A DNA stretch of 64,000 bases, taken from positions 62,001-126,000 of the forward strand of contig CAMDQO010000002.1 in NCBI GenBank assembly GCA_945906105.1, written 5' to 3'. The translations under genes and the position numbers were made by a program. Positions 40,431-49,824 of this stretch are shown here, piece after piece; the first letter of the stretch is position 1, and each line of letters starts with the position of its first letter. Source of the stretch: Novosphingobium sp. Chol11 (GTDB lineage Bacteria > Pseudomonadota > Alphaproteobacteria > Sphingomonadales > Sphingomonadaceae). The notes below the pieces were generated by a model. The model did not search any database. It was given only the letters and a program-made list of their open reading frames with translations, and had not been told where the DNA came from.

Positions 40431-41303
40431 TCACCCCCGCCCCAACCACCACCGCACCAGCTGATGCGCAATTGCCGTCACCGGTGGGGCGATGAACGGC
40501 GCATCCTCATCCCCCGCCATCGCCGCTTCCACCTCAGCCCTCGTGAACCAGCGGGCGTCTTCCAGTTCGTTGCGATCAAGGGTGATTGCCGGATCGTCGG
40601 TATAGGCGTGGCAGCCGATCATCAGCGAACTAGGGAACGGCCAGGGCTGGCTGGCGACATAGGTAACATCGCGCGTGGTGATCCCGGCCTCTTCCAGCAC
40701 CTCGCGCGCCACGGCTTCCTCGATGGTTTCGCCCGGCTCGACGAACCCGGCGAGCGCGGAAAAGCGGCGTTCGGGGAAGCGGGGCTGGCGGCCCAAGAGC
40801 AGGTTGCCCTGATGCTCGACCAGCATGATCGTCACCGGATCGGTGCGCGGGAAATGTTCGGCAGGGCAAGCTGTGCAGTTGCGCTGCCAGCCGCCCTTGG
40901 TGAGCACCGTCGCCGCACCGCACTGGGCACAGAAGCGGTGACGGGCGTGCCAGCCGACCAGCGCGCGGGCTGTGCCGTAAGCGGCCAGCTCTGCGCTGCT
41001 GAGCGAGGACATCGCCTGCCACAGCCGCGGATTAGGCGGGCCGACATCGCTGCCCCCCGGCACCGGTGCAAAGTGGGCGCGGCCATCCTTCAGGCCCAGA
41101 AACACCAGCTCAGTATCTGGCGCGGCATCGGCAAGCGATCCCCAGATCAGGCCGCCATCATCGCTGATCAGCGGATCAAGCCCCTGCATCAACAGCAGCC
41201 GGGCACGGTGGTCCATCAGGCCCGCCAGCGCCGCCGCATCGCCGCGCAAGTGGTCTGCCCGGTCAATCGGGCTGCCCGAAAAGGCAATGTTCAGAGCAAT
41301 CAT
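40431..41303 (-). CDS. nudC: NAD+ diphosphatase / RNA deNADding Nudix hydrolase
   Basis: A 290-residue NudC. The zinc ribbon CAQCG...CTACP lies at about 122-143. The Nudix box GFVEPGETIEEAVAREVLEEAGI-type motif (G-x5-E-x7-R-E-x2-E-E-x-G) lies around residue 190, followed by QPWPFPSSLM, the NudC family signature. It hydrolyses NAD(H) and NAD-capped RNA. The start overlaps the stop of the serine hydrolase gene by four bases. Confidence 0.95.
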   Translation of the reverse strand: MIALNIAFSGSPIDRADHLRGDAAALAGLMDHRARLLLMQGLDPLISDDGGLIWGSLADAAPDTELVFLGLKDGRAHFAPVPGGSDVGPPNPRLWQAMSSLSSAELAAYGTARALVGWHARHRFCAQCGAATVLTKGGWQRNCTACPAEHFPRTDPVTIMLVEHQGNLLLGRQPRFPERRFSALAGFVEPGETIEEAVAREVLEEAGITTRDVTYVASQPWPFPSSLMIGCHAYTDDPAITLDRNELEDARWFTRAEVEAAMAGDEDAPFIAPPVTAIAHQLVRWWLGRG

Positions 41304-42625
41304 CGTTTCAGCCCTGCCAAAGCATCAGTCCGCGCGGCGGCCATGAATTCCTTCTGCAAAGGATAGACCTCCGTCGGCATGAACTGGGTAAATAGCGCAG
41401 CGCGCAAACCGATGCGGCGCTGGATAAAAAATATCGTTCCCGCCGCGCCAGACCAGCCGAACGAGCCTTCATCAGCCCCCAGCCCGACACGCCCACCCGC
41501 GCCATAGCCTGCGCCTTCCATGCGGGTGCCTTTGGTCACAGGGCCGGGGGGCAACAGGTTGGACATGGCCAGCCGCACCGCCGAAGCGCTGATAAGCTGC
41601 TTGCCGTCCAGCATGCCCTCACCCAGCATCAGTGCCATGAAGCGATCAAAATCACGTGGGCTCGTCACCAGCCCGGCCCCGCCGAATTCAAATGGCGGCC
41701 TATCAAGGAATACCGAACCTTTGGGCTTGTCGAGCGCAAACGGTTTTCCACGAAAGATGGCGTAATTGGTGGTGAAACGAGGAATTTCGGTCGCAGGAAG
41801 CCGGAAGTAGGTGCTGGTCATCCCGGCAGGAGCAAACAGGCGTTCCGTCAGCATTTCGCCCAGCCCGCGCCCCTGATGTCGTTCAAGCGCAAGGCCCAGA
41901 ATGTCGAAACTCATCGAATAACGCCAGGAGGTGCCGGGTTCAGCCACCAGCGGCACCTTGGCCACCTCACGCAGAAAATCGTCAGGCGCGGGGATCGGCA
42001 CCAGCGAGGTGACACCGGCAATCCTGCGCCGCGTAATCGCTCCGGGAGCCAGACCGCGCCGCAACAGCTCGGGGCTCACCTTTTCCTTGCCGACAGCGGC
42101 ATAGCCGAACCCTGCAGTGTGGGTGAGCAAGTGGCGGATGGTGATCGGCACAGTCGCGGGGCGCGATTCCAGCCCAAGTGCCGGGTCAATCGCCACCTGC
42201 ATCGCGGTAAATTCGGGACAGATATCGGCCAGCTTCGTTTCTAGCGAAAGCTTGCCCTCATCGATCAGCATGGCGGTGAGCAGGCCGGTGATCGGCTTGG
42301 TCATCGAATAGATGCGAAACAGACTGCCAGCGTCCAGCGCCTGCTTCTTGTCTAGCGCCGCGCTGCCGAGCGTCAGCACCTTGGCCGGTGCCGCGCCCCA
42401 GCCGAAAGTGCTGACAATCCCAGCCAGCATTTTGCCATCGACATAGCGGTGCATCAGCGCGGCGGTGGCGGGCCAGTCAGCCTCTGCATCAGATGCCAGC
42501 GTTGCACTCGCACCAGCCGCCCATGCCAGCGCCGGGTTGAGCGCCAGCCAGGCACCCGCTCCTGCGCCAAGCGACCCGCGCAGCAGCGCGCGCCGGGTGA
42601 ACGGCGTTTCGCCTAGTTGATTCAT
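41300..42625 (-). CDS. Beta-lactamase-related serine hydrolase (class C fold)
   Basis: A 441-residue esterase, D-aminopeptidase or class C beta-lactamase-like protein. A twin-arginine-like start (TRRALLRGSLGAGAG) suggests export. The catalytic SxxK is SMTK in YSMTKPITGLL (about residue 109). The later GYGAGGRVGLGADE region takes the place of the KTG motif. It overlaps mutY upstream and nudC downstream by four bases each. Such proteins mostly hydrolyse esters rather than antibiotics. Confidence 0.88.
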   Translation of the reverse strand: MNQLGETPFTRRALLRGSLGAGAGAWLALNPALAWAAGASATLASDAEADWPATAALMHRYVDGKMLAGIVSTFGWGAAPAKVLTLGSAALDKKQALDAGSLFRIYSMTKPITGLLTAMLIDEGKLSLETKLADICPEFTAMQVAIDPALGLESRPATVPITIRHLLTHTAGFGYAAVGKEKVSPELLRRGLAPGAITRRRIAGVTSLVPIPAPDDFLREVAKVPLVAEPGTSWRYSMSFDILGLALERHQGRGLGEMLTERLFAPAGMTSTYFRLPATEIPRFTTNYAIFRGKPFALDKPKGSVFLDRPPFEFGGAGLVTSPRDFDRFMALMLGEGMLDGKQLISASAVRLAMSNLLPPGPVTKGTRMEGAGYGAGGRVGLGADEGSFGWSGAAGTIFFIQRRIGLRAALFTQFMPTEVYPLQKEFMAAARTDALAGLKR

Positions 42626-43692
42626 AAATCTCCCCGTTCAGTCATCGCCAACCGCGCCGCCTTGGCAAACAGGCTGGGCAGCCCTGCCTCGTCAAGTCGG
42701 TCAAGCGGCCACCATTGGCCCTCATCACCGGGCAACCTATCGCAGTCCGCGCCGGAATACAGCATGAGTTGCAACTGCAGGGAAAAGTGCGTGAAAACAT
42801 GGGCAACCGAGCCAAGGCTGCGCCAGTTTTCGGCAATTGGCGGGATGCCTGTGCCATCATTGCGCGCTGACCAGCGATCATCTGGCAAGGCCAGCATGCC
42901 GCCGAGCATGCCCTTGCCCTCGCGGCGCACCAGCCAGACTGCGCCATCGCGCTCGATCCAGAAGGCAGTGCCGGTGCGCGCGGGCTTAGGCTGCCTAGCC
43001 GCCTTGGCAGGGAAGCGTTCAGGCTCCCCAGTGGTGCGTGCGGCGCATTGCTGGGTGAGTGGGCAAAGCAGGCAGCGCGGACTGCGCGTGGTGCAGATAG
43101 TGGCACCGAGGTCCATCATTGCCTGGGCAAAATCACCCGACCGCTCATCCGGTGTGATCTCATCCGCCCGTTCACGGATCATCCTTCTGGCACCCGGCAG
43201 CGGTTCGGCAATGGCGAACAGCCGAGCCACCACGCGCTCGACATTGGCATCGACCACCACCGCACGGCGGCCAAAGGCAATCGCTGCCACGGCAGCGGCA
43301 GTGTAAGCGCCTAGGCCGGGAAGGTCTCGCAAGGCCGCCTCGGTCTGCGGGAACTCTCCCCCACGTGCGGCCACTGCTCTTGCACAGGCGATCAGGTTGC
43401 GCGCGCGGGCATAGTATCCCAGCCCCGCCCATGCCGCCATCACCTCCCCCTCATCAGCGGCGGCCAATGCTTCAACACTCGGCCAGCGGGTGGTGAAGCG
43501 CGCAAAATAGGGAGCAACGGCGGCAGTGGTCGTCTGCTGGAGCATGACCTCGGAAAGCCACACACGATATGGCCAGTTCTTATCGGACTTTGGCGGCAGC
43601 GATCCCGGCGGCGCGCGCCAAGGTAAAGCCCTTGCGTTCTGGTCATACCAGCTGAGCAATCGGGTGCTCACTGTCTCGGTGCTGGCATCCAT
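42622..43692 (-). CDS. mutY: Adenine DNA glycosylase
   Basis: A 356-residue base-excision enzyme removing A opposite 8-oxoG. The helix-hairpin-helix is around LPGLGAYTAAAVAAIAFG with the catalytic Asp in VVDANVERV. The 4Fe-4S motif is C-x6-C-x2-C-x5-C (CTTRSPRCLLCPLTQQC). The C-terminal Nudix-like domain (about 235-350) reads the lesion. The start is the ATG at 43692; an extension to 43761 lacks family similarity. It is divergent from the DUF721 gene. Confidence 0.96.
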   Translation of the reverse strand: MDASTETVSTRLLSWYDQNARALPWRAPPGSLPPKSDKNWPYRVWLSEVMLQQTTTAAVAPYFARFTTRWPSVEALAAADEGEVMAAWAGLGYYARARNLIACARAVAARGGEFPQTEAALRDLPGLGAYTAAAVAAIAFGRRAVVVDANVERVVARLFAIAEPLPGARRMIRERADEITPDERSGDFAQAMMDLGATICTTRSPRCLLCPLTQQCAARTTGEPERFPAKAARQPKPARTGTAFWIERDGAVWLVRREGKGMLGGMLALPDDRWSARNDGTGIPPIAENWRSLGSVAHVFTHFSLQLQLMLYSGADCDRLPGDEGQWWPLDRLDEAGLPSLFAKAARLAMTERGDL

Positions 43693-43726
43693 CACCGTGC
43701 TATGGCATTGCCCCCCAAAGAATGAA

Positions 43727-44272
43727 ATGGGCACCGCAATGGAACGGGACACCAAAAACAAGCCGAAAGAGCCTCGCCGCTATGAGCGGTCGCGCGGCGG
43801 TCAAGCGCGCGCGATATCCGATCTCATGCCCGATGTTGGCCGCACCGCCTTCCGCCGCTTCGGCTTTGTCCAGTCAAGCGTTGTCACCCGCTGGCCAGAG
43901 ATTGTTGGTGAACGCCATGCCCGCATCTGCGCGCCCGAGGCGATCCGCTTTGCGCCGGGGGCCAAGGCCGACGGCATCCTCGATCTGGTGGTGGTACCCG
44001 CCCATGCACCGATGATCCAGCACGTGATCCCCGAGATCATCGAGCGGGTGAACCGGTTTTTCGGTTATAGCGCGGTGGCCCGAGTAAAAATCCGGCAAGG
44101 TGCGGTTAAGCCGCCTTCTGCTGAAAAGTCCGCCGCTACGCCGCCAAGCCTGCGCCCGATCCCTATCGAGCTGGGCGAAAGTCTGCGCGATATCGGCGAT
44201 GGCGAACTGCGCACCGTGCTCGAATCACTCGCCAGAAGTCTTGATGCCAATTCCAACAACGGAAAACCTTAA
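43727..44272 (+). CDS. DUF721 (DciA-like) protein
   Basis: A 181-residue protein with a DUF721 domain (about 25-120): FRRFGFVQSSVVTRWPEIVGERHARIC and the hydrophobic strand GILDLVVVPAHAPMIQHV. DUF721 includes the DciA helicase-loading proteins that replace DnaC, so a role with DnaB is plausible. The start is uncertain: ATG at 43727 or 43739, neither with a strong ribosome site. The DsbA-like gene follows directly on its stop codon. Confidence 0.85.
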   Translation: MGTAMERDTKNKPKEPRRYERSRGGQARAISDLMPDVGRTAFRRFGFVQSSVVTRWPEIVGERHARICAPEAIRFAPGAKADGILDLVVVPAHAPMIQHVIPEIIERVNRFFGYSAVARVKIRQGAVKPPSAEKSAATPPSLRPIPIELGESLRDIGDGELRTVLESLARSLDANSNNGKP

Positions 44273-44962
44273 ATGACCTCGCTTTCCCGGACCTTCACCT
44301 TGTCGGTCGCCGCGCTGCTTTCAATCGGGGCAACCAAGCCCGCTCCTCCTGCACCTAAGGCAAACTGGATGATCGCCGTGGCCGCCACCCCCACTGGCGG
44401 CCATATCATCGGCAATCCCGATGCGGGTGTGAAGTTGGTCGAATATGTCAGCTACACCTGCTCACATTGCGCGGAGTTCGAGATCGAGAGCAAGGGCGAG
44501 CTGACCCTGGGCTTTATCAAACCCGGCAAGGGCGCGATCGAATATCGTCCTTTCATGCGCAATATCATCGATGTTGCCGCCACATTGCTGGTCAATTGCG
44601 GTCCGCCCACGAAGTTTCAGGGAAATCATTCAGCTGTGTTGCGCGCGCAAACAAAATGGCTGATCGATCCCAGCGAAGCCCAGCAAAAGCGCTGGAACGT
44701 GGGTGATTTTGGCACCCGGATGCGCTTCATTGCTGGCGACATGAAGCTCTACCCACTGTTTGAAGCGCGCGGTTACCGACGCGTCGATCTGGATCGTTGT
44801 CTGGCTGACCAGCAACTTGCGCAGCAGATTGCCGATGAGAACAAGACCGCCACCGAGGTAATCGGAGTAACAGGCACTCCCAGCTTCTTGCTCAATGGCG
44901 CTCTGCTGGACGTTCATGGTTGGGCAGAACTGCGGCCTTTGCTGATGGCCCTGACAAGATAG
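44273..44962 (+). CDS. DsbA-family thioredoxin-fold protein 1 (periplasmic)
   Basis: A 229-residue periplasmic thiol protein. The signal peptide spans about 1-22 (FTLSVAALLSIGAT). The active site is CSHC in SYTCSHCAEFE (about 63-66) and the cis-Pro loop is TGTPSFLLNG. It is a DsbA/BdbD-like disulfide oxidoreductase. It starts at the base after the DUF721 stop. A second, related lipoprotein follows, the usual arrangement upstream of smc in sphingomonads. The two presumably act in the same periplasmic disulfide chemistry. Confidence 0.9.
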   Translation: MTSLSRTFTLSVAALLSIGATKPAPPAPKANWMIAVAATPTGGHIIGNPDAGVKLVEYVSYTCSHCAEFEIESKGELTLGFIKPGKGAIEYRPFMRNIIDVAATLLVNCGPPTKFQGNHSAVLRAQTKWLIDPSEAQQKRWNVGDFGTRMRFIAGDMKLYPLFEARGYRRVDLDRCLADQQLAQQIADENKTATEVIGVTGTPSFLLNGALLDVHGWAELRPLLMALTR

Positions 44963-45062
44963 CAATACTGTGGAGATGTTTGGGGGTTGGCGCGCGCTGG
45001 CCCTTCCCGCCAGCCTGCACACTCGCTAGTTTTTGACCCTTATATCCGAAAGGAGCCACCTT

Positions 45063-45827
45063 ATGGCCAAGCGATTCTCACAGCGTTTCCTTCTTGCCGC
45101 CGCCCTCGCCCCGCTGATGCTAGGCCTTGCCGCTTGTAAAAAGGAAGACGGAGAGGCTGCGCCCAGCGCTTCCTCCACCCCGCTCGCCAAAGTGGCAGCG
45201 CCAGCGGGCAAGGCTTGGATCGATGTGGTCGAAACCAATACCGAAGGCGGTTATGTCCTTGGCAATCCCAATGCACCGGTCAAGGTGCTGGAATATGGCT
45301 CGCTCTCATGTCCGGCTTGCGCGGCACTAGGCCAAGCCGGGTTCAGTACACTGATCAACAATTATGTCGCCAGTGGCCGCGTCTCGCTGGAGTTTCGCAG
45401 CTTTGCCATTCACGGCATCGATGTGCCGCTGACCATGCTGGCGCAATGCGGTGACAAGCAGAGCTTCATCCCGCTGGTTGAGCAGGTCTATGGCAACTTC
45501 GAAGCGGTGATGACCAAGGCACAAAGCCCCGAGGCCATCCAGAAATCGCAGAACGCCATGACCCTGCCCGAGAAGGAGCGTTTTGTAGTCGCTGCACGCG
45601 AACAGGGGCTGACCGAATTCTTCGCCCAGCGCGGAATTTCGGTTGATCAGGCCAATGCCTGCCTCGCCAATTTTGATAAGGCCAACGCCATCGCCAAATT
45701 CGCCGACGATTATGGCAACAAGGGCATATCCTCGACGCCGACACTGTTCATCAACGGCAGCAAACTCGAAACAACAACATGGCCTGAACTTAACGCAGCA
45801 CTGCAGCGCGCGGGCGTACGCGATTAA
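45063..45827 (+). CDS. DsbA-family thioredoxin-fold lipoprotein 2
   Basis: A 254-residue lipoprotein. The signal peptide ends in a lipobox LGLAAC with the lipidated Cys at about residue 25, followed by KKEDGEAAPSAS as a flexible tether. The active site is CPAC in GSLSCPACAALG, and STPTLFINGSKL contains the cis-Pro loop. The ATG at 45063 has AAAGGAG eight bases upstream. It is a paralog of the preceding gene. smc follows after 32 bases. Confidence 0.92.
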   Translation: MAKRFSQRFLLAAALAPLMLGLAACKKEDGEAAPSASSTPLAKVAAPAGKAWIDVVETNTEGGYVLGNPNAPVKVLEYGSLSCPACAALGQAGFSTLINNYVASGRVSLEFRSFAIHGIDVPLTMLAQCGDKQSFIPLVEQVYGNFEAVMTKAQSPEAIQKSQNAMTLPEKERFVVAAREQGLTEFFAQRGISVDQANACLANFDKANAIAKFADDYGNKGISSTPTLFINGSKLETTTWPELNAALQRAGVRD

Positions 45828-45859
45828 AGCCAACGCTAGGGAGGCACACGGACCAGTCG

Positions 45860-48800
45860 ATGCGCATCAAGCGGCTCAAGCTCACGGGATTCAAGAGTTT
45901 TGTCGAGCCTGCTGACTTGCGTATCGAAACTGGGCTGACCGGAGTTGTCGGCCCCAACGGTTGCGGCAAATCGAACCTGCTGGAAGCGATCCGCTGGGTC
46001 ATGGGTGAGAACTCGCCCAAAAGCCTGCGCAGTGGCGGCATGGACGATGTCATCTTTGCCGGCACCGTGCAGCGCCCGGCGCGCGACTTTGCCGAGGTGG
46101 TGCTTCACGCCGAAGACGGCGAGGGTGAGGAACTGGAAGTCGTCCGCCGGATTGAGCGCGGTGCGGGCAGCGCTTACCGCGTCAATGGCCGCGATGTCCG
46201 CGCCAAGGATGTCTCGCTGGTATTCGCCGATGCCGCCACCGGCGCGCACAGCCCGGCACTGGTCAGCCAGGGCAAGATCGCCGCCGTCATCGCCGCCAAG
46301 CCGGCCGAACGCAGACAAATGCTTGAAGAAGCGGCAGGCATTGCCGGGCTGCATGTGCGCCGCAAGGATGCCGAGCAAAAGCTCCGCGCAACCGAAACCA
46401 ACCTTGCGCGGTTGGAAGACATCATGGGCCAGCTCGATCAGCAGATCAGTGCGCTGCGCAGGCAGGCACGGGCTGCCGAGCGTTATATTGCGGTATCTGA
46501 CAAAATTCGTCTGGCCGAGGCGCGGCTGGTCTATGCCCGCTGGCGCGATGCCGCTGCCGCTGCCGATGCCGCAAGGGCCGAAGCGCAAGGTGCCGAAGCG
46601 CGGGTGGCCGATGCTCAAGCTGTGATGAAGGTTGCGCAGGAAGCGCATGGCACGCTGGCGCAGAAGCTGGTCGATGCGCGCGATGAACTGGCTGACCGCC
46701 GCGATGATGCCTCTGCCCATGGCCACCGTCAGGCAGCTCTTTCCAGCCAGCTTGAAGCGGCGGAAGAACGCCTGAAAGATCTCGACCGTCAGCGAACCCG
46801 ACTGGAAGAGGATCGCGGCGATGCTGACCGGCTGACCCGCGATGCCGCCGATGCGCTCGCACGCTTGGAGAAGGATCTTGCCGAAGGGCAGGCGGCGCTC
46901 GCGCGTGATGAGGCACGGCGGCCAGACATCGCTAACTTGCTCGATAATGCCGATCGCGCCGCACGTACGGCCGAGCTGGCTTTGGCACAGGCTACCGCTG
47001 CGCAGGCCGGGGTCGAGGCAGAGTGGCGTGTCGCCGAAGCCGAACTCGCTGGCACCGAACAGCGCCTTGCTCGTCTCGCGAATGAGGTGGCCAGGCAAAA
47101 CGATCAGCGTGCCGCCCTCACCCGCGAAGGGGATCCCGATCTCGCCCTGAAGCGCGCCAATGCAGCACGCAAATCGGCTGAGGCAGCGCTGAGTGACGCG
47201 CGCGTCGCACTCGAAAAGCAGCAGGCGCGCAAGGCCGAACTGCAAGTGCTGCGCGATACCGCTTCCAGCACATTGGCGACGGCGAAGGCCGAACTGGCCG
47301 GGATCGAACGCGAGCACGGCGCGCTGCTGCGTGACCGCGAGGCGCGCGCGCGGCAAGCCAAGGGTTCGCATGGCCTGCCGCAGGCGCTCGACAAATTGCG
47401 CGCTGAACCGGGCTATGAACGCGCGCTCGCCGCAGTGCTCGGCCGTGATGCCAAATCACCGCTGGGCGAAGCACCCGGCAATATGGAGGGCCGCTTCTGG
47501 TCTGGGGCCAAGGCTCCCGTGCCGGTGAAAGACAATCTCGCCGCCCATGTCCCCACCTGCCCGCCGCAGCTCGCCGCGCGGCTGGCGCTGGTCCATGTGG
47601 TCAATGCCGACGATGGCCGCGCGCTGGCTCCCGGCGAATGGCTGGTCACGCGCGCCGGGGCACTGCGCCGCTGGGACGGCTTTGTCGCGCGCGGCGAAGG
47701 GGCAGCCGAAGCGGCACGGCTGGAAGCGGAAAACCGCTTTGCCGCGCTTGAGGCGGAACTGCCGGCAAAACGCGCTACCGCCAGTGAGGCTGAAGCCGCC
47801 GCGCAGGCTGTACAGACCGAACTCAGCGCGTTGCAATTATCCGTAATCGCCGCTGAACGCAGCGTCGCCGCCGCTGCCGAAGCCGAACGCACTGCACTGC
47901 GCGCGCTCGATCAGGCTGAGGCCGCCAAGGCGCGACTGGAAGTGCGGCGCGGGGAACTGGCCGCCGCCGCGCTCGACCTTGCCGATCAGCGCCGTCAGGC
48001 CGAAACCGAGCGGGATAATGCGGTCCATCGCCGCGCCGCCCTGCCCGATCCCGAAAGCGGCCGCGCTCAGCTTACCGCCGCGCAGGCCAAGCACGATGCC
48101 GCGCGCGCCGCGCATCAATCTGCCACCGCCGGGCTTGCCGCACACGATCAGGCACTCGCCGTCTCGCGCGAACGAACCAATGCCCAGCGATCCGACATTT
48201 CCGGCTGGCAGGCGCGCGCCGGGGACGCCGCCAGCCGCCTTGCCGCAATGACCCGCCGTTTCGAAGAGATCGAGGGTGAGCGCGCCGTGGTTGCCGCCAA
48301 ACCACCCTCGCTGATCCGCGAGATCGAGGAAGGCGATGGCATCCGAGCGCGCCTCACCGCCGAACTCGCCGCCGCCGAAAGAGCCGTTACGGAAATCAGC
48401 GAAGCCGCGCGTAAGGCTGATGCCGAATTCGCCACGGCCAACGAAGTGCTGGCTTCGGCGCGCGAATCGCGTGCCGGTGCCACCGCCCGCGCCGAAAACG
48501 AAGAAGAGCGCCGCGCCGAAATGGGCCGCATCTCGGGCGAACGCTTCCAGTGTCCGCCGCCGGTATTGCCTGAGCGTTTCGCCTTCGACAGTGACTCTGT
48601 CGGGCCTAGCGCCGAAGAATCGGCCATGATGGACCGGCTGACCGCCGAGCGTGAACGGCTTGGCCCGGTCAACCTCGTCGCCGCCGAGGAACTCACCCTT
48701 GCCGAGGTAAAGCACGGCACCAGCATTGCCGAACAGGCCGAATTGGCCGAGGCGGTCAATCGCCTGCGCGGCTCTATCGGCAACCTCAACCGCGAAGGCC

Positions 48801-49285
48801 GCGAACGCCTTCGCGCCGCCTTCGAGGCGGTGGACGGCCACTTCCGCCAGCTGTTCAGCCGGTTGTTTCAGGGCGGACAGGCGCATCTGGCGCTGGTCGA
48901 TTCAGACGATCCATTGGAAGCCGGGCTTGAGATCTATGCCCAGCCTCCCGGCAAGCGGTTGCAGTCGCTGACATTGCTGTCAGGCGGCGAGCAGGCGCTG
49001 ACCGCTATTGCGCTGATCTTCGGCCTGTTTCTCACCAACCCTGCGCCAATCTGCGTGCTCGACGAAGTCGATGCGCCGCTCGATGATGCCAATATCGAGC
49101 GATTCTGCGATCTGCTCGACGCCATGGTGGCCGAAACTGACACGCGCTACCTCATCGTCACCCATAATGCCGTGACCATGAGCCGGATGCACCGCCTGTT
49201 TGGCGTGACCATGGTCGAACAAGGCGTCTCGCGGCTGGTGAGCGTCGACCTTGGCGGGGCGGAAGATCTGCTGGCGGCGCAATAA
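45860..49285 (+). CDS. smc: Chromosome segregation protein SMC
   Basis: An 1141-residue SMC ATPase. Walker A is GPNGCGKS (31-38). Long coiled coils (about 165-480 and 630-960) flank the hinge (about 490-600). The C-terminal signature LSGGEQ and Walker B CVLDEVDAPLDD lie near 1035-1080. The coiled coils are strongly Ala/Glu/Arg-rich. It acts with ScpAB to organise and separate chromosomes. It sits behind the two DsbA-family genes; the downstream sdhAF4-type gene is on the other strand. Confidence 0.97.
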   Translation: MRIKRLKLTGFKSFVEPADLRIETGLTGVVGPNGCGKSNLLEAIRWVMGENSPKSLRSGGMDDVIFAGTVQRPARDFAEVVLHAEDGEGEELEVVRRIERGAGSAYRVNGRDVRAKDVSLVFADAATGAHSPALVSQGKIAAVIAAKPAERRQMLEEAAGIAGLHVRRKDAEQKLRATETNLARLEDIMGQLDQQISALRRQARAAERYIAVSDKIRLAEARLVYARWRDAAAAADAARAEAQGAEARVADAQAVMKVAQEAHGTLAQKLVDARDELADRRDDASAHGHRQAALSSQLEAAEERLKDLDRQRTRLEEDRGDADRLTRDAADALARLEKDLAEGQAALARDEARRPDIANLLDNADRAARTAELALAQATAAQAGVEAEWRVAEAELAGTEQRLARLANEVARQNDQRAALTREGDPDLALKRANAARKSAEAALSDARVALEKQQARKAELQVLRDTASSTLATAKAELAGIEREHGALLRDREARARQAKGSHGLPQALDKLRAEPGYERALAAVLGRDAKSPLGEAPGNMEGRFWSGAKAPVPVKDNLAAHVPTCPPQLAARLALVHVVNADDGRALAPGEWLVTRAGALRRWDGFVARGEGAAEAARLEAENRFAALEAELPAKRATASEAEAAAQAVQTELSALQLSVIAAERSVAAAAEAERTALRALDQAEAAKARLEVRRGELAAAALDLADQRRQAETERDNAVHRRAALPDPESGRAQLTAAQAKHDAARAAHQSATAGLAAHDQALAVSRERTNAQRSDISGWQARAGDAASRLAAMTRRFEEIEGERAVVAAKPPSLIREIEEGDGIRARLTAELAAAERAVTEISEAARKADAEFATANEVLASARESRAGATARAENEEERRAEMGRISGERFQCPPPVLPERFAFDSDSVGPSAEESAMMDRLTAERERLGPVNLVAAEELTLAEVKHGTSIAEQAELAEAVNRLRGSIGNLNREGRERLRAAFEAVDGHFRQLFSRLFQGGQAHLALVDSDDPLEAGLEIYAQPPGKRLQSLTLLSGGEQALTAIALIFGLFLTNPAPICVLDEVDAPLDDANIERFCDLLDAMVAETDTRYLIVTHNAVTMSRMHRLFGVTMVEQGVSRLVSVDLGGAEDLLAAQ

Positions 49286-49305
49286 AACTTGCCGGTAAAA
49301 CGCGC

Positions 49306-49473
49306 TCAGAAATCCACGGCAATCCCGTCTTTCACCCAATCACCATAGCGCGTCGGGGAGAGGCCAGCCGGATCTTCCTCAGCCTTGGACGCTTGCGGTT
49401 CGGGCGCAGGATCGTTGGTCCAGTGCGCGGGCTTGGTGAAAGGCTGGGGGCGTTTGGTGGCGCGTTGGGTCAT
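49306..49473 (-). CDS. DUF1674 / SdhAF4 family protein
   Basis: A 55-residue protein with the DUF1674 ending, where LSPTRYGDWVKDGIAVDF matches the family P-x-RYGDWE-x-kGi-x-DF pattern. Eukaryotic SDHAF4 assists flavinylated succinate dehydrogenase assembly, so a similar chaperone role is likely. I start it at the ATG at 49473; a longer reading to 49647 enters AT-rich non-coding sequence. It is convergent with smc, 20 bases apart. Confidence 0.85.
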   Translation of the reverse strand: MTQRATKRPQPFTKPAHWTNDPAPEPQASKAEEDPAGLSPTRYGDWVKDGIAVDF

Positions 49474-49507
49474 GCGGCAGAGCTTAGCCCAGATTGATAG
49501 CCCGCGA

Positions 49508-49531
49508 AACTCCCCTCCTCTTCGGGGAGTT
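49508..49531. terminator. Hairpin, terminator-like
   Basis: AACTCCCC / GGGGAGTT with an 8-base loop, upstream of the sdhAF4-type gene. There is no T-run. Its core resembles the CCTC-GGGG palindromes at 873 and 10231. It may be a repeat-family member rather than a terminator. Confidence 0.4.
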
Positions 49532-49572
49532 CTGCTCACATATAGTGCTGTCCTACAGGCCCAGGAATCAGC

Positions 49573-49617
49573 ATGATCCGCAGGTTCTTTGACAAGCTGA
49601 AGATCAATTCGCAGTGA
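49573..49617 (+). CDS. Possible 14-residue peptide (MIRRFFDKLKINSQ)
   Basis: A tiny reading frame with AGGAA five bases before the ATG. The peptide is cationic and amphipathic. It could be a leader peptide for rsmB or noise; nothing in the sequence proves translation. Confidence 0.2.
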   Translation: MIRRFFDKLKINSQ

Positions 49618-49677
49618 AAATACTGCATATGTCACTTTTTTTGGCATAAATTACTGATTTCACAGAATAATCTACCC

Positions 49678-49759
49678 GGACAGGGGTGTCCGCCCTGTCC
49701 TGTTTCAAAATAGGGCGACCCGAAGCAAATTTATCGCAGACAACCGTCTGGGGGACGGT
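49678..49759 (+). ncRNA. Structured leader upstream of rsmB (candidate)
   Basis: Two hairpins: GGACAGGG / CCCTGTCC (49678-49700) and ACCGTC / GACGGT (49743-49759), within the 351-bp gap before rsmB. The 49590-49680 stretch is AT-rich and may hold the promoter. I do not recognise a known riboswitch. It could be an mRNA leader or a small RNA with the first hairpin as its end. Confidence 0.3.
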
Positions 49760-49824
49760 CGAGCTGAGATACGCCTGATGAGGAGGGGCTTACGCAGGCG
49801 GCACTTTGCCTTTAGGGGCCACCC

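Noticed and set aside
41300-42625. Antibiotic-resistance beta-lactamase
   Set aside because: It has the SxxK fold motif only; the flanking nudC/mutY context and missing clear KTG point to an esterase-like housekeeping hydrolase.
45836-47371. 511-residue open frame on the minus strand
   Set aside because: Antisense to smc, whose Walker A and coiled coil are unmistakable; the antisense product is compositionally shadow-like.
49741-49800. TPP riboswitch (a CTGAGAT box followed by CCTGATGAGG)
   Set aside because: The pyrimidine-sensing helix and the conserved ACCC-T-GAACCTGAT core are absent and the downstream gene is not thiamine related.
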